Shown piece by piece: positions 8,804 to 17,258 of a stretch of DNA of 64,000 bases. Under the pieces are notes generated by a model that worked only from the letters and a program-made list of their open reading frames with translations, did no database searches and was not told the DNA's origin. How positions within the stretch are numbered: the stretch's first letter is position 1; every line of letters begins with the position of its first letter. The stretch is from Chryseobacterium oranimense. GTDB lineage: Bacteria > Bacteroidota > Bacteroidia > Flavobacteriales > Weeksellaceae. A program made the position numbers and the translations under genes. The stretch lies in contig NZ_CP104203.1 in assembly GCF_025244725.1 (NCBI RefSeq), positions 558,001-622,000 of the forward strand, written 5' to 3'.

Positions 8804-10192
8804 ATGAACTACGATATCATTGTCATCGGAAGCGGTCCTGGCGGTTATGTTACAGCGATCAGAGCAGCACAATTGGGTTTCAAAACTGCAATTATCGAGA
8901 AGGAAAATTTAGGGGGAATCTGCCTGAACTGGGGATGTATTCCTACGAAAGCTTTACTGAAGTCTGCTCAGGTTTTTCATTATATCAACCATGCTGAAGA
9001 CTATGGTCTGAATAAAGTGGAGGGAAGCTTTGAATTTCCAAACGTGATCCAGAGAAGCCGTGGCGTAGCCAACAAAATGAGCAAAGGAATTGAATTCCTG
9101 ATGAAGAAGAACAAGATTGATGTTATTCTTGGGACAGCTAAGGTTCAGAAAGGTAAAAAAGTTTCTGTTACAGATAAAGACGGTAAAGTGACTGAATATG
9201 CAGCAGAGAATATCATTATTGCAACTGGTGCACGTTCAAGAGAACTTCCTAACCTTCCTCAGGATGGTAAAAAAGTAATCGGATACAGACAGGCATTATC
9301 TCTTCCTGAGCAGCCGAAATCTATGATCGTAGTGGGTTCAGGAGCTATCGGGGTAGAATTTGCTGACTTCTATAATACAATGGGAACCAAAGTAACTGTT
9401 GTAGAATTCATGCCAAACATTGTTCCTGTAGAAGATGAAGAAATTTCCAAGCACCTGGAAAAATCTCTTAAGAAAACAGGAATCGAAATCATGACCAATG
9501 CATCGGTAGAAAGCGTTGATACAAGCGGAGAAGGCGTAAAAGCAACGGTAAAAACAGCAAACGGGAATATTACCCTTGAAGCTGATATTTTACTTTCTGC
9601 TGTAGGTATTGCCGCTAATATTGAAAACATCGGATTGGAAGAAGTGGGAATCCAGACAGATAAAGGAAGAGTTTTAGTAAACGAATGGTATGAAACTTCA
9701 GTTCCGGGTTACTATGCAATCGGTGATCTTATTCCTACACAGGCTTTGGCACACGTTGCTTCTGCTGAAGGAATCACTTGTGTTGAAAAAATCAAGGGAC
9801 TGCATGTTGAGAAAATCGACTATGGTAATATCCCTGGATGTACATACTGCCACCCTGAAGTAGCCTCTGTAGGTCTTACGGAAAAGCAGGCTAAAGAAAA
9901 AGGATACGAGATCAAAGTAGGTAAATTCCCACTTTCTGCAAGCGGAAAAGCAACTGCTAACGGAAATACAGACGGATTTATCAAAGTAATCTTTGATGCT
10001 AAATACGGTGAGTGGTTAGGATGCCATATGATTGGGGAAGGAGTTACAGATATGGTTGCAGAAGCAGTAGTGGCAAGAAAACTTGAAACAACAGGCCATG
10101 AGATCATCAAATCGATCCACCCGCACCCAACTGTTTCTGAAGCAATTATGGAAGCGGCAGCTGCTGCTTACGGTGAAGTAATTCACATCTAA
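8804..10192 (+). CDS. lpdA: Dihydrolipoyl dehydrogenase
   Basis: 462 aa, the usual length. It is the E3 flavoprotein that reoxidises dihydrolipoamide in pyruvate and 2-oxoacid dehydrogenase complexes and passes electrons to NAD+. It shows the FAD motif IGSGPGGYVTAIRAAQLG (8-25), the redox disulfide in GGICLNWGCIPTKALL (Cys40 and Cys45), the NAD-binding VVGSGAIGVEFADFYNTMG, the second FAD motif YYAIGDLIPTQALAHVASAEG, and the C-terminal HPHPTVSEAIMEAA, whose second His is the catalytic base. It stands alone with a terminator behind it, away from E1/E2 genes in this window. Confidence 0.96.
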   Translation: MNYDIIVIGSGPGGYVTAIRAAQLGFKTAIIEKENLGGICLNWGCIPTKALLKSAQVFHYINHAEDYGLNKVEGSFEFPNVIQRSRGVANKMSKGIEFLMKKNKIDVILGTAKVQKGKKVSVTDKDGKVTEYAAENIIIATGARSRELPNLPQDGKKVIGYRQALSLPEQPKSMIVVGSGAIGVEFADFYNTMGTKVTVVEFMPNIVPVEDEEISKHLEKSLKKTGIEIMTNASVESVDTSGEGVKATVKTANGNITLEADILLSAVGIAANIENIGLEEVGIQTDKGRVLVNEWYETSVPGYYAIGDLIPTQALAHVASAEGITCVEKIKGLHVEKIDYGNIPGCTYCHPEVASVGLTEKQAKEKGYEIKVGKFPLSASGKATANGNTDGFIKVIFDAKYGEWLGCHMIGEGVTDMVAEAVVARKLETTGHEIIKSIHPHPTVSEAIMEAAAAAYGEVIHI

Positions 10193-10220
10193 CTGATACA
10201 ATTAAACAGTACAAATATTA

Positions 10221-10246
10221 AAAAGCTCAGATTTATCTGGGCTTTT
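10221..10246 (+). terminator. Intrinsic terminator after lpdA
   Basis: Stem AAAAGCTCAGAT / ATCTGGGCTTTT with one G-T pair and a TT loop, followed by an AT-rich tract. It lies 29 bp after the lpdA stop codon. Confidence 0.75.
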
Positions 10247-10257
10247 AATCATTAATT

Positions 10258-10851
10258 ATGAAAGCAAAAATTATTTTATTATTTTCCCTGTTCTCTATTC
10301 TCATCTTTTCTCAGGAAAAGGAAAATAAAGGGTTTTTTCCGGCGGAATATGTCCTGAAAAGCTCTAACGATACCATAAAAGCCAAAGTCAGAAACATAGG
10401 TAAATTCACCAATAAAAAATACTACTTCGCTACCGTTTTGTTTAAAATGAAAATGAAAGATGAGCAGGGAAATGAAACATGGATTGAACCGAATGATCTG
10501 AAATATATTAAAATTACAGATGAAAATACCCTGAAGCACGAATATTTCTCATCTTCAGACCGTTTGCCGGTAGAAAGAGGTTTGATTGAGATCATGTATG
10601 AAGGCCGTAATGTTATGTGGTACAAAGATTACCGTAACAGAGCACTGGACATGAATCTGCAGATAAGAGGCATCATCGTCGATAAAAATAAAAAGATTAT
10701 TTATGATGGTTTTTTTTATGACGCAAAAGGAAAGTTTAAGAAAATATTCAGCGGTTATCCAGATTTGGAAGAAAAATTAAAATCAGCCAAAGAAGAAAAG
10801 GACTACATAGAACTCTTACGTTTGTATGATACTAAAACTGATCAACGTTAA
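10258..10851 (+). CDS. Secreted hypothetical protein
   Basis: 197 aa with a short signal peptide (IILLFSLFSILIFSQ). The mature part starts FFPAEYVLKSSNDTIKAKV, a pattern seen in flavobacterial periplasmic proteins whose first strands carry 'xDTI.AKV', and goes on with KYIKITDENTL and RGLIEIMYEG. It is basic overall and lacks catalytic motifs, Cys lipobox or sorting domain. It lies between two terminators and is therefore probably a single-gene unit. Function unknown. Confidence 0.65.
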   Translation: MKAKIILLFSLFSILIFSQEKENKGFFPAEYVLKSSNDTIKAKVRNIGKFTNKKYYFATVLFKMKMKDEQGNETWIEPNDLKYIKITDENTLKHEYFSSSDRLPVERGLIEIMYEGRNVMWYKDYRNRALDMNLQIRGIIVDKNKKIIYDGFFYDAKGKFKKIFSGYPDLEEKLKSAKEEKDYIELLRLYDTKTDQR

Positions 10852-10915
10852 ATGACCGTTGTACAAGTAACACAACTGTTCATCTTAAAAGTTTTTACGG
10901 ATCAATAAATAATTG

Positions 10916-10940
10916 CCACAGATTTTTTCTGTGGTTTTTT
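10916..10940 (+). terminator. Intrinsic terminator
   Basis: CCACAG / CTGTGG stem around an AT-rich loop and followed by six T residues, downstream of the 10258 gene and 24 bp before the next start codon. Confidence 0.75.
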
Positions 10941-10963
10941 GTAAATTCAGGCAAAATTAAAAA

Positions 10964-12901
10964 ATGAAGAAACAATATATTATTCTTACCCTTTCATTGG
11001 CCGGGCTCCTTTCCGCGCAAACAAAAAATGAATTTGTAAGCCCCAATGAGAATCTTATCGCAGAAAATATCCTGCCTATTCCGAAAAGCCTCAATCAGGC
11101 TATTAAAAAGTATTCGGAAAGCAGAAATGCAGGTATTGCAGACATTCATCCCAATGGGAAAGAAATCATTGCAGTAACCCGTTTTGCTTCCACCAATCAG
11201 CTGCACAGGATTTCTGTACCTATGGGAGCCAGAAAACAGATCACTTTTTTTGATGAACCTGTTAATAATGCAACTTATGAACCTGTAAAAGGAGAATACC
11301 TTATTTATACAAAAGATACTGGCGGAAACGAATTCGGACAGCTCTTCACGCTCGACCTGAAAACCCTGGAATCCAAACTGCTTACCGATGGCGGAAGATC
11401 CCAAAACGGCGGGGTAACCTGGAAGAAAGACGGTTCAGGATTCTATTTTTCATCCACCAAAAGAAATGGCGGCGACAGGGATATTTATTATATGAATCCC
11501 TTAAAACCGGAAGATACACAGCTTGTTCTTGAAGTAAAAGGTGGCGGCTGGGGAATCTCCGATCTTTCCGAAGATGGTAAAAAGCTTCTCATTTCGGAAT
11601 ATGTTTCGGCCAACGATTCCTATCTGTATCTTTATGATCTGGAAACTAAAAAACTGGAACCCATCACAGACCGTAAAGAGAAAGGAGTAGTGCAAAGCGC
11701 TGGTGTTTTCAGCAAAAATCCTGATGAAATTTTCTATACAACAGACCGGAATAATGAATTCAGCAGGCTGGCAGTTTTAAATTTAAAAACAAAAAAAACA
11801 GAATACCTGACTTCTTCCATTCCATGGAATGTGGAAAATTATGATCTTTCTAAAGATAAATCTACACTGGCATTTGTAACCAATGAAAGCGGAATCAATA
11901 AACTGTATATTCTTGATACATCGACCAGAAAATATATGCCGGTAAGCCTGCCGATCGGCCTGATAGGCGGAGTGAAGTTTTCCAATGACGGAAAGTCCCT
12001 TTATTTCTCCAGATCAGCAGCAGATTCCGGTGCTGATGTTTATAAAATAGATCTGGCAACCCGTAACATAGAAAGATGGACGGAAAGCGAACAGGGCGAA
12101 ATGCAGCCAGCCGATATGTCCGTCCCAAAACTCATAGAATGGAAGAGTTTTGACAATATGAAGATCTCAGGATTCTACTATCCGGTGCCATCTAAATTTA
12201 CAGGAAAAAGACCGGTGATTATTAATATCCACGGAGGACCTGAAGGCCAGTCTATGGCATCTTCTCTGGGGTCTTCCAATTATTTTACCAATGAAATGGG
12301 AGTGGCTATGATCTATCCAAACGTAAGAGGTTCATCCGGTTTCGGAAAAACATTTATTGCTGCCGATAACTGGGACCTGAGAATGAATTCAGTGAAAGAT
12401 ATAGGTGCCCTTCTGGACTGGATCGCCAAACAGCCTGAGCTGGATAAAGAAAGAATCATGATTATGGGCGGAAGTTACGGTGGTTTTATGACGTTAGCGA
12501 CAGCCTATGAGTATGCAGACAAAATCAGATGCTCAGTAGATATTGTTGGAATTTCCGATTTCAATACTTTTCTTAAAAATACTGAAGAATACCGGAGAGA
12601 TCTTAGAAGGGTAGAATATGGTGACGAGAGAATTCCTAAAATGGCAGAATTCTTCACCAAAATTGCCCCTCTGAATAATATCGACAAGATTAAAAAGCCA
12701 ATGTTCATTATCCAGGGAACCAATGATCCCAGAGTTCCTGTTACAGAAGCTGTTCAGATGAGAGACAAGCTGAAAGCCCAGGGAAAAACAGTATGGTATC
12801 TGGAAGCAAAAAATGAAGGCCATGGGTTCAGGAAGAAAGAAAATGTGGATTTTCAACGTCTTGCCGTGATCAGGTTTATGCAGGAATATCTGTTGAAATA
12901 A
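10964..12901 (+). CDS. S9 family serine peptidase (prolyl-oligopeptidase type)
   Basis: 645 aa with a signal peptide (YIILTLSLAGLLSAQ). Residues about 50-390 form a TolB/WD-like beta-propeller (repeats such as GGVTWKKDGSGFYFSS, DIYYMN, KFSNDGKSLYFSR). The C-terminal alpha/beta-hydrolase domain has HGGPEGQ for the oxyanion site, GGSYGGFM with Ser504, QGTNDPRVP with Asp588, and EGHGF with His620, a complete S9 triad. It probably cleaves short peptides in the periplasm, releasing dipeptides or acyl-residues. It is monocistronic. Specificity is not visible. Confidence 0.9.
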   Translation: MKKQYIILTLSLAGLLSAQTKNEFVSPNENLIAENILPIPKSLNQAIKKYSESRNAGIADIHPNGKEIIAVTRFASTNQLHRISVPMGARKQITFFDEPVNNATYEPVKGEYLIYTKDTGGNEFGQLFTLDLKTLESKLLTDGGRSQNGGVTWKKDGSGFYFSSTKRNGGDRDIYYMNPLKPEDTQLVLEVKGGGWGISDLSEDGKKLLISEYVSANDSYLYLYDLETKKLEPITDRKEKGVVQSAGVFSKNPDEIFYTTDRNNEFSRLAVLNLKTKKTEYLTSSIPWNVENYDLSKDKSTLAFVTNESGINKLYILDTSTRKYMPVSLPIGLIGGVKFSNDGKSLYFSRSAADSGADVYKIDLATRNIERWTESEQGEMQPADMSVPKLIEWKSFDNMKISGFYYPVPSKFTGKRPVIINIHGGPEGQSMASSLGSSNYFTNEMGVAMIYPNVRGSSGFGKTFIAADNWDLRMNSVKDIGALLDWIAKQPELDKERIMIMGGSYGGFMTLATAYEYADKIRCSVDIVGISDFNTFLKNTEEYRRDLRRVEYGDERIPKMAEFFTKIAPLNNIDKIKKPMFIIQGTNDPRVPVTEAVQMRDKLKAQGKTVWYLEAKNEGHGFRKKENVDFQRLAVIRFMQEYLLK

Positions 12902-12943
12902 GGACAGCATAAACACGGTCCATATTCTTGATGTATCAAAATA

Positions 12944-13008
12944 AAACCACAAAAGTCAGAAAATCTATGTACTTAAAGTATTTGAAAATTCTGTGACTTT
13001 TGTGGTTT
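12944..13008. repeat. Short palindromic element with 15-bp inverted ends
   Basis: Perfect inverted repeats AAACCACAAAAGTCA (12944-12958) and its complement (12994-13008) enclose 35 bases. The same ends occur in the longer elements at 46928-47151 and 57843-58024. It lies between convergent genes and could act as a terminator for both. Confidence 0.65.
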
Positions 13009-13059
13009 AGATTACTCTGTAATAACCATAAGAGGATTGTACAGGGAAGAGAATGCGTT

Positions 13060-13911
13060 TTATTTCATTTCTTCATTAAGTTTATAGCTGTCTTCTAAGA
13101 AATGATATTTGACAATTTTTCCGTTGATCACTTTAAAGATAACAACAAATTCAGTACTGAACACTTTGTTATATTTCAGTATTTTGGAGGATAACTGTCC
13201 TGCTACGGCTGCGTTTTCCCCTTCTACAGAAATAAAATCAATAGTAAAGCTTTCCGATTTTACGTTATTGTATAATTCTTGAAAAAACAGCTCTATTTCC
13301 TCACGGGTTTCCCTTTTTCCTGTCCATGGAAATTTGTCCTTGTTACCAGGTAAATCCCAGTCTACAGAATCAGCAAAAAGATTCACTATATTTCCTTCTT
13401 TCCTTCTGAACAGCAGATCATAGAATTCTTCAACTACATCCCTGGTCGAGGGTACTGAATTTTGTTTATCGAAGTCGTTCCTGAAAATAGAAAGCCTTTC
13501 AGTATCCTCTGATGTAAAATCCGGATCTACATAGATATGAACTCTTTTGATCAGTTCACCGTCAAATTCAAAGACATTGCAAAATTTACCAAAAGATATA
13601 TGATTATCTGGCCATTCCTTACCAGACCTTGTGACTCCTTTTTCTTTACCTTCAACCACAATGACAGTATCTGAAAAAATATACCTGAAATTTTGAATAT
13701 CATGAGTAAGCTTCTCCAAATGCTTTCCTATGACCTTTCCAAAATTTTTAATTCCCTGTTTTCCTTTTTCAAACCCAAATTTAGGATAATACATTTCTAC
13801 ATCTTCAGCATAAAGATCAAAGTATTCATCATCAAATATTCCTGAATCTATTTTTTTGAAATAGGTTTCAATGTTGTTTTTTCTGATCTCATTTAAAGTC
13901 TTTTTTTCCAT
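13060..13911 (-). CDS. Tandem NTF2-like (SnoaL-fold) protein
   Basis: 283 aa made of two NTF2/SnoaL-like cone folds. The first covers about residues 10-135 (NIETYFKKIDSGIFDDEYFDLYAEDVEMYYPKF begins it), the second 165-280 (VVEEFYDLLFRRKEGNIVNLF, then VDWDLPGNKDKFPWTGKRE). Such proteins bind or isomerise small hydrophobic molecules; many are catalytically silent. It lies downstream of a TetR regulator on the same strand, and the same GATCGTTCC-type motif is found before both genes, so it is likely the target of that repressor. Confidence 0.72.
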   Translation of the reverse strand: MEKKTLNEIRKNNIETYFKKIDSGIFDDEYFDLYAEDVEMYYPKFGFEKGKQGIKNFGKVIGKHLEKLTHDIQNFRYIFSDTVIVVEGKEKGVTRSGKEWPDNHISFGKFCNVFEFDGELIKRVHIYVDPDFTSEDTERLSIFRNDFDKQNSVPSTRDVVEEFYDLLFRRKEGNIVNLFADSVDWDLPGNKDKFPWTGKRETREEIELFFQELYNNVKSESFTIDFISVEGENAAVAGQLSSKILKYNKVFSTEFVVIFKVINGKIVKYHFLEDSYKLNEEMK

Positions 13912-13952
13912 TTTATTTTACTTGTTAGTTGATTGATATTTTTATTATCGTA

Positions 13953-13970
13953 TTTTAAACCGATCGTTCC
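13953..13970 (-). promoter_or_regulatory. Putative TetR operator before the NTF2-like gene
   Basis: The plus-strand word TTTTAAACCGATCGTTCC has a near-palindromic core AACCGATCGTT. The word TTTAAACTGATCGTTCC before the TetR gene (14583-14599) differs at one position. It lies 42 bp upstream of the ATG at 13911. A shared site before the regulator and its neighbour is the usual TetR arrangement. Confidence 0.5.
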
Positions 13971-13988
13971 GTTATTGGATAAAAAAAT

Positions 13989-14567
13989 TTATTTCCTGAT
14001 TTGTTCCATTAAAAAATCAACCATTTCCGTTACTTCTTTTTTATTTTGCGTTAAGATATAATGACTCCAAAAACTACTGAAAGAAGCAAGAATATAACGG
14101 GCAATAACAGATGAAGAACTTTCACTTCTGATATCTCCTTCTGCGCGGGCCTGTAATATGGACCGTTCTAAAATAGTCTGTAGCACCGCACCACTCTTCA
14201 GGATAAATTGCTTAACCTCCTGGTCTGAAGGTGCGACCTCAAAAATAGTTTTTACAATAAGACACGCTCTGTTATCTGCCAGTGTCTGATCTACGACATC
14301 CCGGATGATATATTCCAGAGAGTCAATTCCTCTATCTTTTGCCTGTGACGCTTTTGAATATTGATTTTCTTTGAAGACTGCATAATTCGACAGACATTTT
14401 AAGAATAAATCATGCTTATTGCCATAGGTGTCATAAATACTGCTCCTGTTCAACTTCATGGCAGCAACAATATCATGCATGGATGTGTTATGATACCCCT
14501 TTTCCCAGAAAAGGTTACGCACTACTTCCAATTTTTCTGTATAATCAAATTCCTTATTTCTTGGCAT
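13989..14567 (-). CDS. TetR/AcrR family transcriptional regulator
   Basis: 192 aa from the ATG at 14567 (MPRNKEFDYTEKLEV); a TTG five codons earlier overlaps the promoter and is less likely. The N-terminal HTH is NLFWEKGYHNTSMHDIVAAMKLNRSSIYDTYGNKHDLF, a typical TetR pattern. The C-terminal part is all-helical, with AREEGDIRSESSSSVIARYI-like ligand-domain sequence. It is transcribed toward the NTF2-like gene 77 bp away and divergently from the patatin gene. A repeat of its putative operator lies before both genes of the unit. The inducer is unknown. Confidence 0.85.
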   Translation of the reverse strand: MPRNKEFDYTEKLEVVRNLFWEKGYHNTSMHDIVAAMKLNRSSIYDTYGNKHDLFLKCLSNYAVFKENQYSKASQAKDRGIDSLEYIIRDVVDQTLADNRACLIVKTIFEVAPSDQEVKQFILKSGAVLQTILERSILQARAEGDIRSESSSSVIARYILASFSSFWSHYILTQNKKEVTEMVDFLMEQIRK

Positions 14568-14571
14568 GAGA

Positions 14572-14599
14572 CAAATGTACAATTTAAACTGATCGTTCC
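14572..14599 (-). promoter_or_regulatory. Promoter and operator of the TetR gene
   Basis: On the minus strand GGAACGATCAGTTTAAA (14599-14583) is followed by TACATTTG (14579-14572), an exact TAnnTTTG -7 element. The start codon is only 5 bp further, so the transcript would be nearly leaderless. The operator word recurs at 13953-13970. Confidence 0.5.
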
Positions 14600-14732
14600 A
14601 AATTAAATTTTCTGTTTTTTTATATCTGATAAGAAGAATGGCTTATCAGGTATTTTGTTAAAATAATTCTAAAATAGGTATGTTTCTTAAAATTAATCTG
14701 ATTATTTCAGACTGTTTTCATACATTTATTCT

Positions 14733-15533
14733 ATGAATTTTGAGAGAACAGGGCTGGTTTTGTCAGGAGGCGGTACCAAAGGAATTGCCCATGCAGGAGT
14801 TTTAAAATTCTTGAACGAGAAAAATATAGATATAGATATCCTGTCCTGCTGCAGTGCAGGTTCTATTGTAGGATGTCTGTATGCCGTTGGGAAAACACCG
14901 GAAGAGATCCTGGATTTCTTCAATTCAGTGTATTTTTTCAACTGGAAACATTTTACTTTTAACCAACCTGGACTGGTTTCTTCCGTTATTTTCAGAAATT
15001 ATCTGAAGCCTATTTTCCATGATATGAAACTGGGAGACCTTGACAAGGAGGTTAAAATTGTAGCTACAGAACTTGTTTCCGGAACAGAGAAAATATTTGA
15101 TGAAAACTTTGAAGTGGTGGATGCCATTATTGCCTCATGTTCCATTCCAGGAGTTACAACGCCCTATATCATAGGGGATGAAATGTACTGTGACGGGGGC
15201 GTTCTGAATAACTTTCCTGCAGACATCATCAGGGACGAATGCGATAAGCTGATCGGCGTTTTTGTATCTCCACCACACGATACCAATATCAAAGATTTAA
15301 AATCGATCAAAGCGATTGTTTCACGTTCCTATGATCTTCTTTCCTACAGAATAGAAAAAGTAAAATTCGATTATTGTGATTGGTTTATTACTTCCCAGAA
15401 ACTGTCTTCTTACGGAGCTTTTGAACGGGGGAAAGACCGTCTGGAAGAGATTTTCAATATCGGCTATAAAGCTGCGGAAGAAAGCTATGAGGCAAGCCGT
15501 TTTAACACACATCTGAGACAGGCAGGAACATAA
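14733..15533 (+). CDS. Patatin-like phospholipase
   Basis: 266 aa, a bacterial patatin domain (lipid acyl hydrolase with a Ser-Asp dyad). LVLSGGGTKGIAHAGVL (8-24) is the oxyanion loop. The nucleophile elbow is CCSAG with Ser41; the first Gly of the usual GxSxG is Cys39. The dyad Asp154 lies in MYCDGGVLNNFP. No signal peptide is present, so action on membrane lipids from the cytosol is likely. It is transcribed divergently from the TetR gene. The Cys at the elbow should be compared with homologues; activity is still plausible because Ser, Asp and the oxyanion loop are intact. Confidence 0.88.
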   Translation: MNFERTGLVLSGGGTKGIAHAGVLKFLNEKNIDIDILSCCSAGSIVGCLYAVGKTPEEILDFFNSVYFFNWKHFTFNQPGLVSSVIFRNYLKPIFHDMKLGDLDKEVKIVATELVSGTEKIFDENFEVVDAIIASCSIPGVTTPYIIGDEMYCDGGVLNNFPADIIRDECDKLIGVFVSPPHDTNIKDLKSIKAIVSRSYDLLSYRIEKVKFDYCDWFITSQKLSSYGAFERGKDRLEEIFNIGYKAAEESYEASRFNTHLRQAGT

Positions 15534-15592
15534 TTTTGTTTTATTAAATCAGTAAGCTGTTCTTAGCCATATTTAAACTTTTTACATCAAAA

Positions 15593-15653
15593 ATCCCACA
15601 GATTACAAATTTTGCAGATTTTTAAGTATCCGGAACTTTGTAATCCGTAGGAT
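15593..15653. repeat. Dispersed hairpin repeat of the 'CCCACAGATTACA' kind
   Basis: Inverted arms ATCCCACAGATTACAAA and TTTGTAATCCGTAGGAT (17 bp, two mismatches) enclose 27 bases between convergent genes. The arm resembles the arms of the palindromic units at 56024-56633. Confidence 0.55.
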
Positions 15654-15707
15654 AAATATAGTTTTTTACGGTTTAAATACTGTTACAGCTTTTGACTTTG
15701 GCTGTTT

Positions 15708-16154
15708 TTATTGTTTTACGACAAGTCCGTCCTGACGTACCACTTCATTACCGTTTTCATCAGTCACCGTAAGAGTATAAGGTGCTTTTGAAGCAGAATC
15801 GGTCAGGTAGTTTCTCCACACTTGGTAAGTATATCCTTTATTCACAAAGTTGAAATAATAATTTCCTCCGGAACCGTCCGGGATGAGCTCTCCGTCACTG
15901 ATGATCATGCCTGGTTTTGAAGTGATCCTGGCATTGGCAGCCCACGACTGGTAAAGGTATTTTCCGTTAGGCTGTTTGTCGATTCTGATCTTGAACTTCT
16001 TTGTTTTGATGATCACTGTTTTGGGTACCTTCTGGTAAGGTTGGATATCATTGGAAACACTAACTGTGCCAGGCATTAGGGATGGTTTTTCGATGGCATA
16101 GGCTAAAGAAAACTGAGCCGTACAAAAGGCTCCCAGTAAAATCTTTCTGATCAT
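15708..16154 (-). CDS. Secreted hypothetical protein
   Basis: 148 aa with a signal peptide (ILLGAFCTAQFSLAYA). The mature domain (PKTVIIKTKKFKIRIDKQPN, then YLYQSWAANARITSKPGMII, SDGELIPDGSGGNYYFNF) is beta-rich and ends with TVTDENGNEV. It looks like a small periplasmic beta-sandwich. There is no lipobox, catalytic motif or sorting domain. It is the last of a run of minus-strand genes and stands 57 bp from the ParB-like gene. Function unknown. Confidence 0.65.
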   Translation of the reverse strand: MIRKILLGAFCTAQFSLAYAIEKPSLMPGTVSVSNDIQPYQKVPKTVIIKTKKFKIRIDKQPNGKYLYQSWAANARITSKPGMIISDGELIPDGSGGNYYFNFVNKGYTYQVWRNYLTDSASKAPYTLTVTDENGNEVVRQDGLVVKQ

Positions 16155-16211
16155 TGCATATTAGGTTATTGGTTAGGTTTACACCCAATCAAATATGAAG
16201 CCATTTGATAT

Positions 16212-17249
16212 TTATTTTAAGATCGTCTCATGGATCCATGCATTCAGTTCCATTGTATTTCTGAGGGTTTTCAGGAACCAGACATCTGCTTTATAATCTT
16301 CGATATATTGACTCAAATATAAGTTTAAACCTTTTTTTCCATTTAAAGTACTGAGGTGAATGTTTTCCCTTAAAAATTCAAGACGTTTAGTTAGCCATCT
16401 TCTGTCATCCGGCGAAGCCGACTGGTGATGCCTGATTAAAACTTCAATAATGGAAACATCAATTCTTTCAGACGTTCTCAGCATGGTATCCAAAGCATTG
16501 GTCAGTATTTCATCATTGACGAAATCAATATGGGGTAGATTTTCATCATTGCTCTGAAACAGATGCTCAAACTCAATATCACCGAGAAGCTCATGAGCTC
16601 CGTGCATTAGTTCGGATGCAGAACTGTATCTGTCATTATCCCTTGCGATAAATACAGCCGGAATATCCATTTTCAGTTGGGTATAAGCTTCTATTTTATG
16701 ATGTCCGTCCAGTACGAAAGCACAGCTCATCTGCGGATCCTGATTGTACAGACTATAAAAGATAACGGGTTTCGGGCGGCTTCCTTTTTTAATAAGTTCC
16801 GTATAATATTGTACTCTTTCAGCATTGATGCTTTTATTTTCCAGAGTATACAGATAATTAAAATCCTGAAAAGGGTAGAACCAGCCGGAAAATCTTCGGT
16901 TGTCGATATTTTCATTACCAGGCAGCGGTATGGCCATATGAAAACTGGAATTATCAAACGGAATTTTACCCAGATTCACCTGATAGGTTCCATTCTCAAA
17001 AAGCGTAAGGAAATCTTCGATTCCTGACATGATTTCAGCTTCTGTTCCCTTCGTAAGTGAACGGTTAAGACAGTCGGCCAATATTATTTTCTCATCTTCA
17101 GGAAGTTCTGAGACCGCATAATATTCACCCACACTTCCCCGGGAGTCAGGCCAGTTAACGGCCACAGGACGCCTGATGATTAAGCAGCTGGCAAAACCAT
17201 CGTACAGAACTTTGATAATGTTCTGTCCGTGAGTAATGTGTATTTCCAT
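16212..17249 (-). CDS. Hypothetical protein with ParB/Srx-like central motif
   Basis: 345 aa, soluble, no signal peptide. The middle contains FYSLYNQDPQMSCAFVLDGHHKIEAY, where the DGHHK core and the flanking strand-helix pattern resemble the ParB/sulfiredoxin-like fold (GxRR/DGxHR signature). N-terminal and C-terminal parts are unassigned. It follows gldA by 9 bp on the same strand, so the two are probably co-transcribed. Whether it binds nucleotide, DNA or something else cannot be read from the sequence. Confidence 0.6.
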   Translation of the reverse strand: MEIHITHGQNIIKVLYDGFASCLIIRRPVAVNWPDSRGSVGEYYAVSELPEDEKIILADCLNRSLTKGTEAEIMSGIEDFLTLFENGTYQVNLGKIPFDNSSFHMAIPLPGNENIDNRRFSGWFYPFQDFNYLYTLENKSINAERVQYYTELIKKGSRPKPVIFYSLYNQDPQMSCAFVLDGHHKIEAYTQLKMDIPAVFIARDNDRYSSASELMHGAHELLGDIEFEHLFQSNDENLPHIDFVNDEILTNALDTMLRTSERIDVSIIEVLIRHHQSASPDDRRWLTKRLEFLRENIHLSTLNGKKGLNLYLSQYIEDYKADVWFLKTLRNTMELNAWIHETILK

Positions 17250-17258
17250 AAAAATTAA

